A stretch of 64,000 nucleotides of DNA. Origin: Coccinella septempunctata. Its lineage: Eukaryota > Arthropoda > Insecta > Coleoptera > Coccinellidae. The stretch is from NCBI RefSeq assembly GCF_907165205.1, contig NC_058195.1:29470936-29534935 (forward strand), given 5' to 3'. Under the pieces are notes generated by a model, which was given only the letters and a program-made list of their open reading frames with translations, did not search any database and was not told where the DNA came from. Below are positions 26,444 to 38,050 of the stretch, piece after piece (position 1 is the stretch's first letter; each line of letters opens with the position of its first letter). The position numbers were made by a program, and so were the translations under genes.

Positions 26444-29400
26444 TATCACTCATTCATTCATTGCTGAATCCCGTTACCGGGAATAAATCTACAAAAAGAA
26501 GAAAAAAAAAAATATTTCGAACAGACTTGTAATTAGGGCTAGTTACGTCTGTGTGCCCTCCTGTGACTGAAGAGACCCAACCGTGACCTACAGATCCTTC
26601 CACACTCAGGGCATGGATAGTCACCAACCAGATCTGGCCGCCGCTGTATCCTTCTCGATTCTCCATTATAACTGTGTACCAGAGACCTCCACTGTGACCT
26701 GTCTGACGCTAGTTGTTCCCAGTTATGATTGGCATTAACTAATTTTAGGGATTGATGTAGTGTATCCTTAAACCGCTTATACTGGCCTCCTGGTTTCCGG
26801 GCTCCCTCAGTGAATTCTCCATTAAGAGCTATTTTGGGGAGTCTTGTGTCTTGCATCCTCAGAATGTGGCCACTCCATCTGAGTCGGGCCCTCGTTACTT
26901 GAGTCTCAATTGTTGTACAACTCGCCCGTTGCAAGACTTCTGCATTCGAAACTTTGTGGAACCATCTGATGTGCATTATCTGTCTTAGATGACGTTGTTG
27001 CGTTTGTTCAAGCTGTTTAATATGTCGCCTATAGGGCGTCCAGCTTTCGCTTCCGTAAAGAAGCGTTGGGAGGACCACTGCTCTGTAAACAGCTGTCTTG
27101 GTATTCAGATTGAGGTCGTGATTTTGAAACACTCTGTCCTTTAGCTTCCAGAATGCCCGTGATGCCGAATTGATACGGTTTTGTATTTCCGTGTCTAAAC
27201 TAGCCCTAGTATTTATGAAGCTTCCCAAGTATTTGCACTGCTCGACCTGTTCTAGAGTTTCATTCTCCAAGCTGATATCTGTTTGAAGGCTTTTTGGCGG
27301 ACTTACCAGGATTTTGGTCTTGTCGATATTGAGTCTAAGGCCTAAAGCTTCGTATATATGTTTATAGGTGTCCATCATTATCTGTAGATCCTCTGAGCTG
27401 CTAGCGGTGAGTGAACAGTCTTCTGCATATTGAAGTTCCGTGATAAACTTGGTACGGGTTTTTGCTCTGAGGCGCTTCAGGTTAAACAGGCCTCCATCAA
27501 ATCTGAATCTTATCCCAACACCTCTTACGGGCATACTCATATCTGCAATTATCTATACGGCTATGGCGAAAATATTGAACAGTAAAGGCGCTAATACGCA
27601 GCCTTGTTTTATTCCGGAGTTGGTTGAGAAATGGTCGGTTGTAGAGCCATTATGCTGTATTCTAGCGGTGTTGTTGGTATGAAGGCTTTTACACACTGCT
27701 AAGAATTTTTCGGGTACTCTAAGACGTTCCATGATTTTCCATAGCCCTCTCCGATTCACCGAGTCTTAACTTATCTATCTACTTAAATCGATGAAGGCTG
27801 TATAAATCCTTGATTGATGTTCACGGGCCTTCTCTTGTAACTGTCGGAGTGTAAAAATTAGGTCCATCGTACCTCGATTTGGTCGAAAGCCGCACTGGGA
27901 TTCAGGTAATAGTTTTTCTAAGAGTGGAACCAGACGATTAGCCATAATCTTCGAGAGAATTTTACCGGCCACACTAAGCAACGATATGCCCCTGTAATTG
28001 TTGCAATTCGACGTATCGCCTTTGTTCTTATAGAGGTTGATAACTAAAGCGTCTCTGAAGTCTTGTGGCACATCTCCCTGTTCCCAGATCTTGCGGAATA
28101 GTGTTAGGAGACTATTGACAATGTCTTCATCCAAGGCTTTGAATATCTCCGCTGGAATGCCGTCTAGACCAGGTGACTTATCATTTTTCATATTTCTAAT
28201 CGCACTTATGATTTCCGACATTGAGATTTCGTCATCAAGCGATGTCATCGGACTATACGCGGGGAGCAGGTTTAAAATGGATAAATCCGAGTCGTTATTT
28301 TGATTCAAGACCTGTGAATAATGCTCCTTCCATCTTTCGAGAATTTTTCTATCATCAGTTAGAATAGCTCCATGAGCATCTCTTATAGGAAAGCTAGCTT
28401 TTCTGCTTGGACCGTAAACAGTTTTGATAGCTTCGAAAAAACGCCTGTAGTCATGGTTATCGGCGTAAGCTTGTATTTCCCTTGCTTTTTCTTTCCACCA
28501 GCTATCCTTGATTTTTCTTATTTCTTGACGGACCTCGCGTTTTATGTTTATAAAACTTTTTTGGGCTGCAACATCGCCAGGCTTGTTAATTGCGGTTTTC
28601 ATCGCTTTGTGTTTTGCGTCCAAAAGAGGTGCGATATGAGTTTCGCTGTCGGCAAACCAGTCTGGGGATTCTCGGGAGCGTTTTGTGCCCAGTATTTCTT
28701 TCGCTGTATTTGTAAGAGATGACTTGAAGCGAAGCCAATGAGTCTCAATGTCGTCGTTATAATCCGGTGGTTTTAGGCTATCTTTGACGGCAGCTGTGAA
28801 TCTTTCCTTTGTAGAAGGGTTTTGTAGTTTGAAGATTTGAAGGCGCTCTCTTAGATACTTTGGCTTGCGTTGGTATTTTGGGCGCATTGAGATTTTCATT
28901 CTCGAGATTACCAGCCTATGATCAGTCCAGCACTCCAGATCTGCTCTGGGTTCAGTGACCAACACCTCTTTCAGATCTTTTCTTCTCACGATCACATAGT
29001 CGAGGGTATGCCAATGCCCTGAGCGCGGGTGGCGCCAGGTCCCCGTTGAATTGGGTCTCGTAATAAAATAGGTGTTCGTTATACACAGATTGTGTTCTGC
29101 ACAAAGAGCCAGCAGACGTTCTCCATTCGAATTAATGCTGTCTGTGCCGTGTTTCCCTATTATTCCCGGCCATAGTTCTGAGTCTTCACATCTGCCCACT
29201 CTGGCGTTGAAGTCTCCAAAGAGAATAATTCGTTCCCGTTTTGGGATTTTACTTAATGTAGCAACGAGTGTTTCGTAAAAAATGTCCGTTAAGTTGTCAG
29301 AGGAGTTCAAAGTGGGTGCGTATACTGCAATGATGTTCACAAACGTGTTATTCGCTGCAGGAAAGCGTAGGGTCATTAAACGTTCTGAGATACCAACTGG

Positions 29401-30065
29401 ATTTTCGGTAAGTTTGGCGGCCAGGTCGTTTCTAATGGCAAAGCCTACGCCATGTTGTCTGATTTCGCCTTCCGGCAAGCCTTTCCAGAAAAAAGTATAC
29501 GCTTGTTCTACCAAGCTACCTTCGTCCGAAAAGCGTGTCTCGCTTAAGGCAACTATTGCAATGGATGTTCGTTGCAATTCCTTATCGATTAGGGCAGTAC
29601 GCCTCTCTGGTCGATCAGCCTTGTGGTTGTCTAGTAAGGTTCTGACGTTCCATGCTGCAAAAGCTATGTGCTTTTCATTGGTGTTTGTTCGATGATTCAC
29701 TCGCTCAGGCACCCTCCCCCGGAGATCCGAATGGGAGGGTATTTTCCCTCCGGATACAAATTTTTTCCTGCTCGACTGATCAATCTTTTTGTAGGAGCTG
29801 CGTTAGAAGGTGTTTAAAAGCTGCACTGGTAACGCTGTCAGTGCAACTTTGATTGCGGCTACGACTAGATTATCTTGTGGCACAGGTATCCTGAGACGAC
29901 AAGGTCTGAGACGTAACTTGAGCAACGCATAGAGCCATTTCCTGCTCAAGCCAATGTTTAGGCTAGGTAATTGTGGGAAACAGAGTTATACCGCTCATGT
30001 TCGGTCGCCAGAGCCTCGTTCGTAAGAACAGGGTGCACCGCGAGTAGGTAAGGTTGGCATTTGAG
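26444..30065 (-). mobile_element. LINE with C-terminal zinc finger, nearly full length but stop-ridden
   Basis: The element is on the minus strand: endonuclease and reverse transcriptase, then a C2H2 finger (CPECGRICRS... HRRAH) near the end. The 3' tail is (TGAA)n at about 26444-26462. The clade is uncertain; the endonuclease and C-terminal finger resemble the RTE-like/F52C9.6 type. The 5' boundary near 30065 is approximate. It appears to have inserted into the piggyBac remnant. Confidence 0.8.
26539..29811 (-). pseudogene. LINE endonuclease-reverse transcriptase, single frame with three stops
   Basis: One frame runs from about 29811 to 26539, interrupted by TAG at 27775-27777, TAA at 27766-27768 and TAG at 27553-27555. 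Endonuclease motifs include FAAWNVRTLL, FGDFNARVG and WTDHRLV. Reverse transcriptase motifs include KSPGLDGIPAE, NYRGISLL and SGIKQGCVLAP. The catalytic box reads QYAEDC where YADD is expected, so the first catalytic Asp is Glu. The end has the C2H2 finger. No ATG precedes the endonuclease in this frame. Stops plus the altered active site mean it cannot retrotranspose. Confidence 0.85.
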
Positions 30066-30559
30066 AGGAGAGGCTATAATATGCATCCTTCCCCCTTACA
30101 CCCCATCACAATCTACAATTGAAATCCTTCGCAAAGCTATTCCCATCACCAAATATTCCTAGTTTACCTCTCGTTTTTTGCTTGTAAAAATAGTATTTTG
30201 GTTTTGTAACCTCTCATCTATGAATTCCTTGATTTCTGTTCTCTTCTGTACTCCACTTGTTGATGATTCATCAATAGTTGGATAATTTCCAACAATACCT
30301 GGACCTGGAAAAGAATCGCTTCTCTTTTCGATCAAAGCTATTGCATATATGTTTTCACATAATGCAGTTTTAACTGTGTATTCTGGACAAGTACATTTGT
30401 ATTTATGAATGCAGAATCTACATTTATCTCAATAAATAATTCCACATTCATCATCACGCAATCATTATATTCTACTATAACTATATAAAATTGGTCCCTC
30501 ACCTTACTTGAGAAAACCTTAAACTCACCAGAATCCAGATATGAGCCTCTCTATTAACT

Positions 30560-31491
30560 CTAGATTGGTAGGAATTCTGCTTGGGCCTTTCAGATTCTTT
30601 TTCACATTTTCTCATTTACAAGGTCTTCTAATATGTAATAACTTGTCGATTTAGGAATTGATAGACTGTCAAGTGAAAAGGGTAGTTTATATATATTAAG
30701 TTGTACCCAAAATTTTGATGTCCCTTCATTTTATTATATTTGAGTACTTTATGCAGGCTCTCAATAGCGGTTTTTATCCCTACATTTGTTCTGCAGTTAT
30801 CTGATCTAACTCAATGTTAAACTTTGTCGTAAAAATTAGTCTGTAGGATTCATAACTTATTTTATCACCCGGGTATTCTTCACGAAAGAATAGATACATC
30901 TTTTTAATATTTATGGTCTCTGGAAGATACAGTTCTCTTTCTTAAACTATAATGCGATACACGACCTTGGAATGATCTGGTATGTTCGGATTATTGCTCA
31001 ATTTCTGGACTCATCTTATGTGGTCGATTTTGATGCCTACCTTCAATTTGAAACTTACACAGATTTGATATTTTAGCTTGTATTGTACGCTTACCTCTCA
31101 TATTGTCTACTGAGCTAGTAAGGTAGCCCACTTTTTATTGTCATTAGTCTTCTGTTTGTTATTCCATTGATAAAGGCCTGCTGACACACTGACATTTCAT
31201 GGAATCCACCATTCTCCTCATTTTGAACTCTTCATTTTGTAACGAAATGCACGGTCTCTCAAATTTGCAATGTATTCAGTTTTCCGTGGCAGCATAGAAA
31301 TCAACCCAGCTAAATTTTCGTATAATATAATTTTTATCGCCGTCGCTCAACTTTTGAAAATAACGCTTTTTACAGTTACAAGGACTCCGAGTCTCAAACG
31401 TACGGTTTCGGACATGTTTTAGATATCGATTGAAATTTATTCTGGGAGGATTCTGCATTTCCTGAAAATTTTTCAGGATTTTCACTGCCAA
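30560..31491 (-). pseudogene. Transposase-like pseudogene of an unnamed insect repeat family, copy 1
   Basis: The minus strand contains SPCNCKKRYFQKLSDGDK (31276-31491) and decayed pieces of a later block: RPHKMSPE, SEHTRSFQG, VSHYSLRK and ESYRLIFTTKFNIEF-type sequence. The same blocks occur in the better copy at 63197-63990. I recognise the layout as a repetitive insect protein family that looks like a DDE-type transposase but cannot name it with certainty. Confidence 0.5.
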
Positions 31492-31791
31492 TCTCTGTTT
31501 CAGAGATTGGGAGTTAAAACCCTAAAAAGTTTCAGGTAATTCGGACATGTTTGTCAACATCTCTTTGACGACCACAAGACTTTCTTTCTCGTGTATGAGA
31601 CAGTGGCACAGAGTCGCTAACACTACTAGACATGATAACATTATTATTTCCGATATCCCCCAATAAAAGATGCAATACACGCTTGAACACGATTGAAAAC
31701 AGAATAAAAATAAACATGAATAAATCGACTCCCCGCCTTGGCTGGCTATCGGACTTGGATAGGAAATAAATTCGTAAATTGGGAGGACTTA

Positions 31792-32060
31792 CGGTGGTAT
31801 TCTGCTTTCATCTGTAAGCCAACATGTAACTTCTCATAAGCTTACTGAAAAATTATGCATTTCTGGACATTTTTAGTGATCTGTAGCTTACAGGAATTCG
31901 TATCTATTCACGATAAGTAGTTCAAAACTAACACTGTAAAGAAGATAGTTACAGGAACATTTCCAGAATTGCATTATTTACGAATCTGCCAACCGGACAC
32001 AGACAGATCGATCGTACGCTACAGATTTGCAACTTACAGATGAAAAGCAGAATACAACCA
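31792..32060. mobile_element. PIF/Harbinger-like MITE, 269 bp
   Basis: The inverted ends share GGTNGTATTCTGCTTT and CATCTGTAAG over about 27 bp. TTA flanks both sides (31789-31791 and 32061-32063), the 3-bp duplication used by PIF/Harbinger. No coding potential. Confidence 0.65.
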
Positions 32061-32063
32061 TTA

Positions 32064-33455
32064 GATCGCTCTTCCATTGTACGCTTGTTTTTACACGCGA
32101 TTATAAGGGAGTTAGATCGGTCTTTCATTGGTTTATTTTATACGAAATATACTTCGCATGCTGAACTGCCATTTGATGTAATGATCCTGAAAAATTTCTT
32201 GTTCATCTATAAGATAGCCCTGCCGTCTATTTGACATACGTTCTTCAAGTAGTATTCTCTCGTATCTATGATCAATCTATTAAAGGCCGCAACATTCGTT
32301 GAACCTCTTTCACATATGGAAGCTATTATGTGCAAACCTGATAGATGAAATGTTAGACTCTGGTAATATAGCTTCGTTCACTAGAACAGGTATATTACAT
32401 CGTTTATACAATCCATCTTCATTTAAGTCATTGCGAGTGGCAATCCAACTTGTGGGACTACACTATAATTCCTAAAGTCATAGCAACACCAAGACTTTGA
32501 TACTCTGGTGTCTCCCTCAACTTTACTTTTCTAGCACGACCGAAGTCGTGTTGGCATACTCATATAGCTGCATCTTCTGTCGAATTTCATTTCACTCAAC
32601 TCATCTAGTGCACTAGTCACGTAGAAGAGCTGGCCTTCACTGCCAGTTCTATCCTCGCTCAATTTTTCTACCATTCTGTACTGCGTTTTCAATTTCAACA
32701 TTCACTAATATAGGTGAGGAGAGCTTCATTGATGCAAGATCCTGTGATCTCCGGTGTCACTGAGAACTCGGAACAAGCCTTACCACATCCTTAATAATCC
32801 ATCATATAAGAACACTGGTATGCTATTGCGCATATGAAGAGAGATGGAAAATGATCTCACTTGCACAATGTGACGTCTTCAATATTTACTTAGAATTCTC
32901 TAAATAAACCACTATTTCTCGAATAAATACCGAGAAACTAAGTAATGATGGATTGAGATATGGAAAATATGAACTGAACATTCTCTTTCAGAGGAATTAC
33001 AGAAAGGAAAGATTATCAGGGAATAGTTTTTGTGAAGGATTGAATTTCAGATATGATGGGTTTTAGTCTTCGAATTGTCTTGAATGATTGAAATATATCC
33101 ATTAATGAGTAGTTTAGGTCAAATTTAATTTTTCAGGGATGTAAGGAAACTTATGAATTTTCATCTGGTACACTATAATCTGACTTAAAACGGATATTTA
33201 GTCGAACTTCTTTATTCCGTTGGGATTTCATCGAGAGTATTTATAAAATTTCTATATTTCTTTTTTAATCCACATGCATTGAAACATGAATAGGATATAG
33301 TATCACTGCTACAATTTCTCAATTTATACTTGACTGTTGAACATATTTTTCAAATGCTCGCATTTCAGGTTCTCCATTTTCTAAGATGAATAAACTTATT
33401 TTTATCCATGCAATTGCTTACTCAACACCAAATATAAGACTGTAGAAAGAAACTT
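32064..33455. other. AT-rich stretch without recognisable genes
   Basis: No frame longer than about 65 codons and no motif was recognised. It may contain the 3' end of the P element whose transposase lies at 33456-35334, but I could not locate its terminal repeats. Confidence 0.5.
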
Positions 33456-35334
33456 CTACAATGTTGAAATTTTTATTTTTTTTATTTGTAAATTCGGACA
33501 TTTTTTCTCTAGTTTTCTTTGACACTTTTTAAAACTGATTCGCCTATTCAAATCTCTCAATCTTATGTAAGTTCTAGTTCTACTCAAACAAAGTATGACC
33601 TCAAATGGTATCGATGTTTCCATGTGTGAACCATGGGAAATGGTTTGTAACCAGTCAGGTTCTCCATTCTGTTCTAAATTCCTGGTAGGTATTCCCAAAC
33701 CGAGTCCCAAACTATATTTTTTCTAAATTTATGGGCAACGAATCCAGCTATATATTTCAGAGATTCCATGTTTACTTACTCTCTGGTTTCAAAATCTTGT
33801 AAAAGGGTTGAAAATTCTTCATTCACCTCCTCTTCAAATATTTCTGGAGGATCAACAAATGAAATCAAGGCCGCATTTTCCTCTTCGTGATTAATTACAA
33901 CCTCTTCAACTGGATCTTCCACAAGTTTTCCCAGGATGTTCTGTGACAGATATATTCCTTCGTTTTCCTCATCTCTCATACTCAAAAGACATGATTTGCC
34001 ACTTTCTTGCGTATTTCTATTTTCAGTAAGTATGGCTGCCGAATGTTTCCCCAAATTGTACCATCTGAAACTATATTTCAGATCTAATGGAGAAGGATAA
34101 TGATTTGCTCCACCCATTCCTCTTAAATATGAAAATAAATTTTCAAGCACATCCTGATTTAAGCGGGAAGTCAAGATATACTCTACTTCATTTTTTCCTT
34201 TAAGTAATCGTATATACTTTCGAGGTATTCATTTGTTAGAAGTATGCCTTTCTGAAAGGGTATTAATGCTTTATGTTTTCCAACCCTGATGGAAGGAACC
34301 AATTCTGTCATTTTATGGAGCAGATCCCTTCGTATCGGCAAATCCGTACCATAAGCATTTCGCCCAGGACAATTTCCGATCAATTTAGAGTGGGAATTGA
34401 GCATATCAAACCAGGTATTGAATATCTGTATCATTTCAGAAGCTTTCTTCTAATACATTCAAGGAAATGTACAGAGTCACATAAATGAAAGAGAGGTCGT
34501 TTTTTATCTGTAGGGTGAGGATAAACAATACTCAAAATTTTTTTATCAGAAAAATTACTCACTGCTTTACTGTTTACAGCATGGTTGTCAGTAATGAAGC
34601 AGAAAACCTGGTATCCAATTTCTTCTAACTCAATAATAACTTTCTTCATTAATGAAAACACAGTAAGGTGATCCACTTTGGAGGTAGGAGTAATATGTAC
34701 TTCTTTTAAGTTTGGCATAATGCTAGATATCATAAAAACAAACGTAAAATTTACTAAGGCAGTTCCAACAATATTTCCTGCTTTATAATCAAGGAATGGT
34801 TTAATATGGATTTCGTCCACTAATAAATGTACATGTTTCTCACGGTCTGATAATAGCTTGAATAGGTTTTTCGCATAACTAAAACACATGTTTCTTTCTT
34901 CCTTAGTAGGGTCAGTCAGCAATGAACTACAAACTGATTATACTTTATTTATAAGCATGAGACTTATTTTTAGGAAGATCGAGGCTAAAAATCATAGTAT
35001 TGTTTGAATACCGATATCTTGCCTTCTTAGTTGTGTGTAATTTATGTTGCTCGGATAAAAAAGCAAGAGCGCCGACTGAAACAGAATTCTTCTAAAAACT
35101 GTCCTCTACATCTGAAATAGCCAATGAATCTAATAAATTGAAAATATGTTTTAAAATATTTTTATTTTTATCGCTTCGGTCAGAGCCATTTTCTTCATTG
35201 TGTTTGTCTATATTACATAACAAATCTTTGATGTCATTTTTATTATTGGAAGTGAAGGGGGTCTTCAAATCAGGTTTAATGTACTTTCCGGGTATTCGTA
35301 TTTCGCATTCATACAAAAAAGTTTCAACCTTCAA
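33456..35334 (-). pseudogene. P-superfamily (THAP9-like) transposase pseudogene
   Basis: Fragments on the minus strand lie in the order of a P transposase. 35092-35334 is a linker segment. 34431-34922 is catalytic-core sequence with VHLLVDEIHIKP and VFCFITDNHAVNS, followed by PLFHLCDSVHFLECIRR. 34183-34434 is the helical insertion with FDMLNS. 33776-34174 has TSRLNQDVLENLFSYLR and GANHYPSPLDLKYSFRWY, and 33456-33710 is a C-terminal LGLGIPTRN segment. Frames change between pieces; some changes may be introns, but the last (within SLKYIAGF to LGLGIP) looks like a frameshift. The N-terminal THAP finger was not found. P transposase excises and inserts P elements using GTP as cofactor. Confidence 0.85.
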
Positions 35335-36193
35335 ATCGGAGCTTATTATTACACAGTATTAATAACAGGTCCAGGAGAATATTTCAATTTGAATAATGTA
35401 ATGTAAAAATAACTAAATTTCAAAGACATAGCAGCATTTTAATTAATATCAGAAAATAAGCTATTGTTCAAGGGATCTTATAAAGGGGGAATAAATTGTT
35501 TGAGGAAATAAATCATATTTGTTATTGAATCATATATTTGTTTTTTTACAGTGAACATTTAAGTGGAAGCAATACTAGTTAGAAATAAGCACATGCTCCA
35601 GGAGTTGAGAAATATTTTTAATGAATACAAAACATGCACACATTCATTTATATCCAAGAAGCTTAATTTATTGGAACACAGCATCCAAATCTACCCATCA
35701 CAATGGCATGCATTTTTATATATTTAAATACTGACCCACCACCACCACCTTTTTCATGGATGGTTCCTGAAACTCTAATATCAAATATAAGAAACGAACG
35801 AAACCATCAATAAATTATAATTACTTTCTCCAACTCAATACTTTTACTGCAACCTAACTTTTTATTCAAACATCTATATATAAATTACTGTTGAAATGAG
35901 CTGGGGAAGCACATTTCTTAGTTATAAATCTTGACCTCATTTATCAACTGTTCCTGAAACTTTGCAGAAATGTTGGGAGCCAATGAAGTCATTTCATGAA
36001 AATATTCACTTTCCACAATTCTGGCAAGATCAAAGACCTCTATTTTTTGTTGGGGAAATACGATTGTTTCTCAATCTTTCTTTCTGTCCCCCTAGGGGTC
36101 TTGTTCTCTTGTAAACTTTCAAAGCCCTTGTTGAAGATATCTAGCATCTTTGGACGGCTCTCTTCATTCAACGACTTGAATTTCATACCCATC
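35335..36193. other. Stretch without assigned function
   Basis: The minus strand has a short open stretch near 36040-36190 (KFKSLNEESRPKMLDIF) and further pieces down to 35930, which may be an unrecognised repeat exon. It is adjacent to the LINE tail at 36194. No family recognised. Confidence 0.4.
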
Positions 36194-37750
36194 TGATAGA
36201 TATATAGATAGATAGATAGATAGATAACAGTCTTTATTTCGAAGCATGTACAGCACAAATACACATATGCTACACACACTAAAATAAATAGTGTCAACAA
36301 AAACCGCAAATAAAAATACTCCCTACCCCTACTGAACATCAAAATACTCTAGCAGAGAGTAGGGTTCTAAGTTAATAAGCATTTCTTTTACTTTCTTTTT
36401 AAATGAATTAAAATTATCAGTTCTCTTGATTTCATTAGGTAATCTATTATAAACTCTAATACACATGTATGAAGTATGTTTTTCTGTCAGTGTCAACCTA
36501 TGCTTAGGGTAATTGAAATCTAGAGTTCTTGTCTCATATTTATGGTCTGGCATATGTATCGCAAAACTGGCCTTGTTTCTGAAGAAATAAATCAGGCATT
36601 CATACAAATAAATACCGTTAACTGTCAAGATACCATTTTTTTTAAACACTCCTCTACAAGAATCAAGAACTCCTAATTTAGACAACAATCTCAAAATTCT
36701 CTTTTGTATGACAAATAATTTTTGCACCTCTGAACTAGAACCCCAGCAAACAATACCATATCTTAACACTGACTCAAAGTTTGCATAATATACTATCTTC
36801 AAGGTCTTATAATCTAAATAATCTGACAGTAAACGAAAGCCATATCCAATTCTACAGAGCTTTCCTGATAAATAATCAATATGACAAGTCCACTTCAAGT
36901 ACTGATCTATATAAACTCCCAAAAATTTTGTTGACTCTTCAAGTTTAATATTCGATCCATCAATTTGAACAGTATCATTTCTACTCTTAACAGACCTCTG
37001 AGTGCTGAATAAAACTACTTTAGTTTTTTCATCATTAATTATCAACTTGTTAGCAGTGAACCAAGATTTTAACTGTTTGAAAGCCAATTCTGCTCTAGTT
37101 TCCAGATATTTAAACTCTCTATCCCCCAGAATGACATTAGTGTCATCTGCAAAACATGTTATTGCATCGAAATAATCCCTCTCCAATGTACACAGATCGT
37201 TAATGAAAATAATGAATAAAACCGGGCCTAGTACACTTCCCTGTGGTATACCAAATTTCGACTCAGCAAACTCAGACTTATAATCTTTCCCGTTGTTAGT
37301 GATACAAACACTTTGTTGGCGACCTGAAAGATAGGAATCAATCCAGTCCTTTACACAACCTCTCGGACCTATTTTTTCTAATTTCACTGAAAGGAACTGT
37401 CTAAAAAGACAATCATATGCACTAGTTAAATCTAAAAATATTCCCAGTCCTAGTTTATCTTCTTCAAGTATTTTAATTATTACTTCAGTAAATTGATTCA
37501 GTGCTGACTGGGTTGACTTGAGCTACCTCCCAAGTATCCATGTTGTGAACTATTAAAGAAATTACATTAATTTAAAAACATGAGTAGTCTATCACAAAAA
37601 GCATGTTCGAATATTTTTGAAAAATTTGATAGCAAACTTATTGGCCTATAACTATCCATCAAAGTCACATTTCCCTTCTTATATATTGGTTTGATTAAAG
37701 CAAACTTTAATCTACTAGGAAATATTCCATATTTAAAGGAATTATTTATA
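36194..37750 (-). mobile_element. LINE-B, 3' part, with (TATC)n tail
   Basis: The 3' end reads AATAAAGACTGT then (TATC)n (36194-36233 on the plus strand). It continues at 41346 on the far side of LINE-A, because the interrupted protein joins across the insertion (HVLSYI before it, NNSFKYGIFP after). Confidence 0.85.
36329..37750 (-). pseudogene. LINE-B ORF2, reverse transcriptase 3' part
   Basis: Jockey/CR1-like reverse transcriptase: SFKYGIFPSRLKFALIKPIYKKG and YRPISLLSNFSKIFE in one frame (37567-37750), then FLDLTSAYD, FGIPQGSVLGPVLF and CFADDTNVI with an intact FADD active site (36329-37500). The C-terminus ends LLEYFDVQ at 36329. At least one frameshift lies near 37500-37567. With the insertion of LINE-A, the gene is broken. 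Confidence 0.85.
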
Positions 37751-38050
37751 AATGGTGGCAAAGGAGTAGAGGGTTCTGCACTGATGAACTCTGCGCCTGA
37801 GCCGTCGAAAAAAAAAGAGAATACCAGTTTCGTAAAATTGTTGATACCATCTGAAGCACCCAACAGGAAGTATATGCTAAGGCATAGATCCACAACAGAA
37901 AAAGATAATTAATTGGAAATAATTTATCATACACCTATGTCTTTATCCCAATATATATCAATATAACTCCTCTAAATAGACGATACAACATATAAGTAAT
38001 AAATAGTTTATTTTCACTTCGACACAATTGCACATTTGTGGGTTTTCATC

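Noticed and set aside
31487..31509. CAATCTCTG...CAGAGATTG palindrome as another excision scar
   Set aside because: CA/TG ends are right, but the flanks (TTCACTGC and GGAGTTAA) do not match.
36194..36233. (GATA)n microsatellite as an independent locus
   Set aside because: It is the 3' tail of LINE-B, directly after its polyadenylation-like AATAAA.
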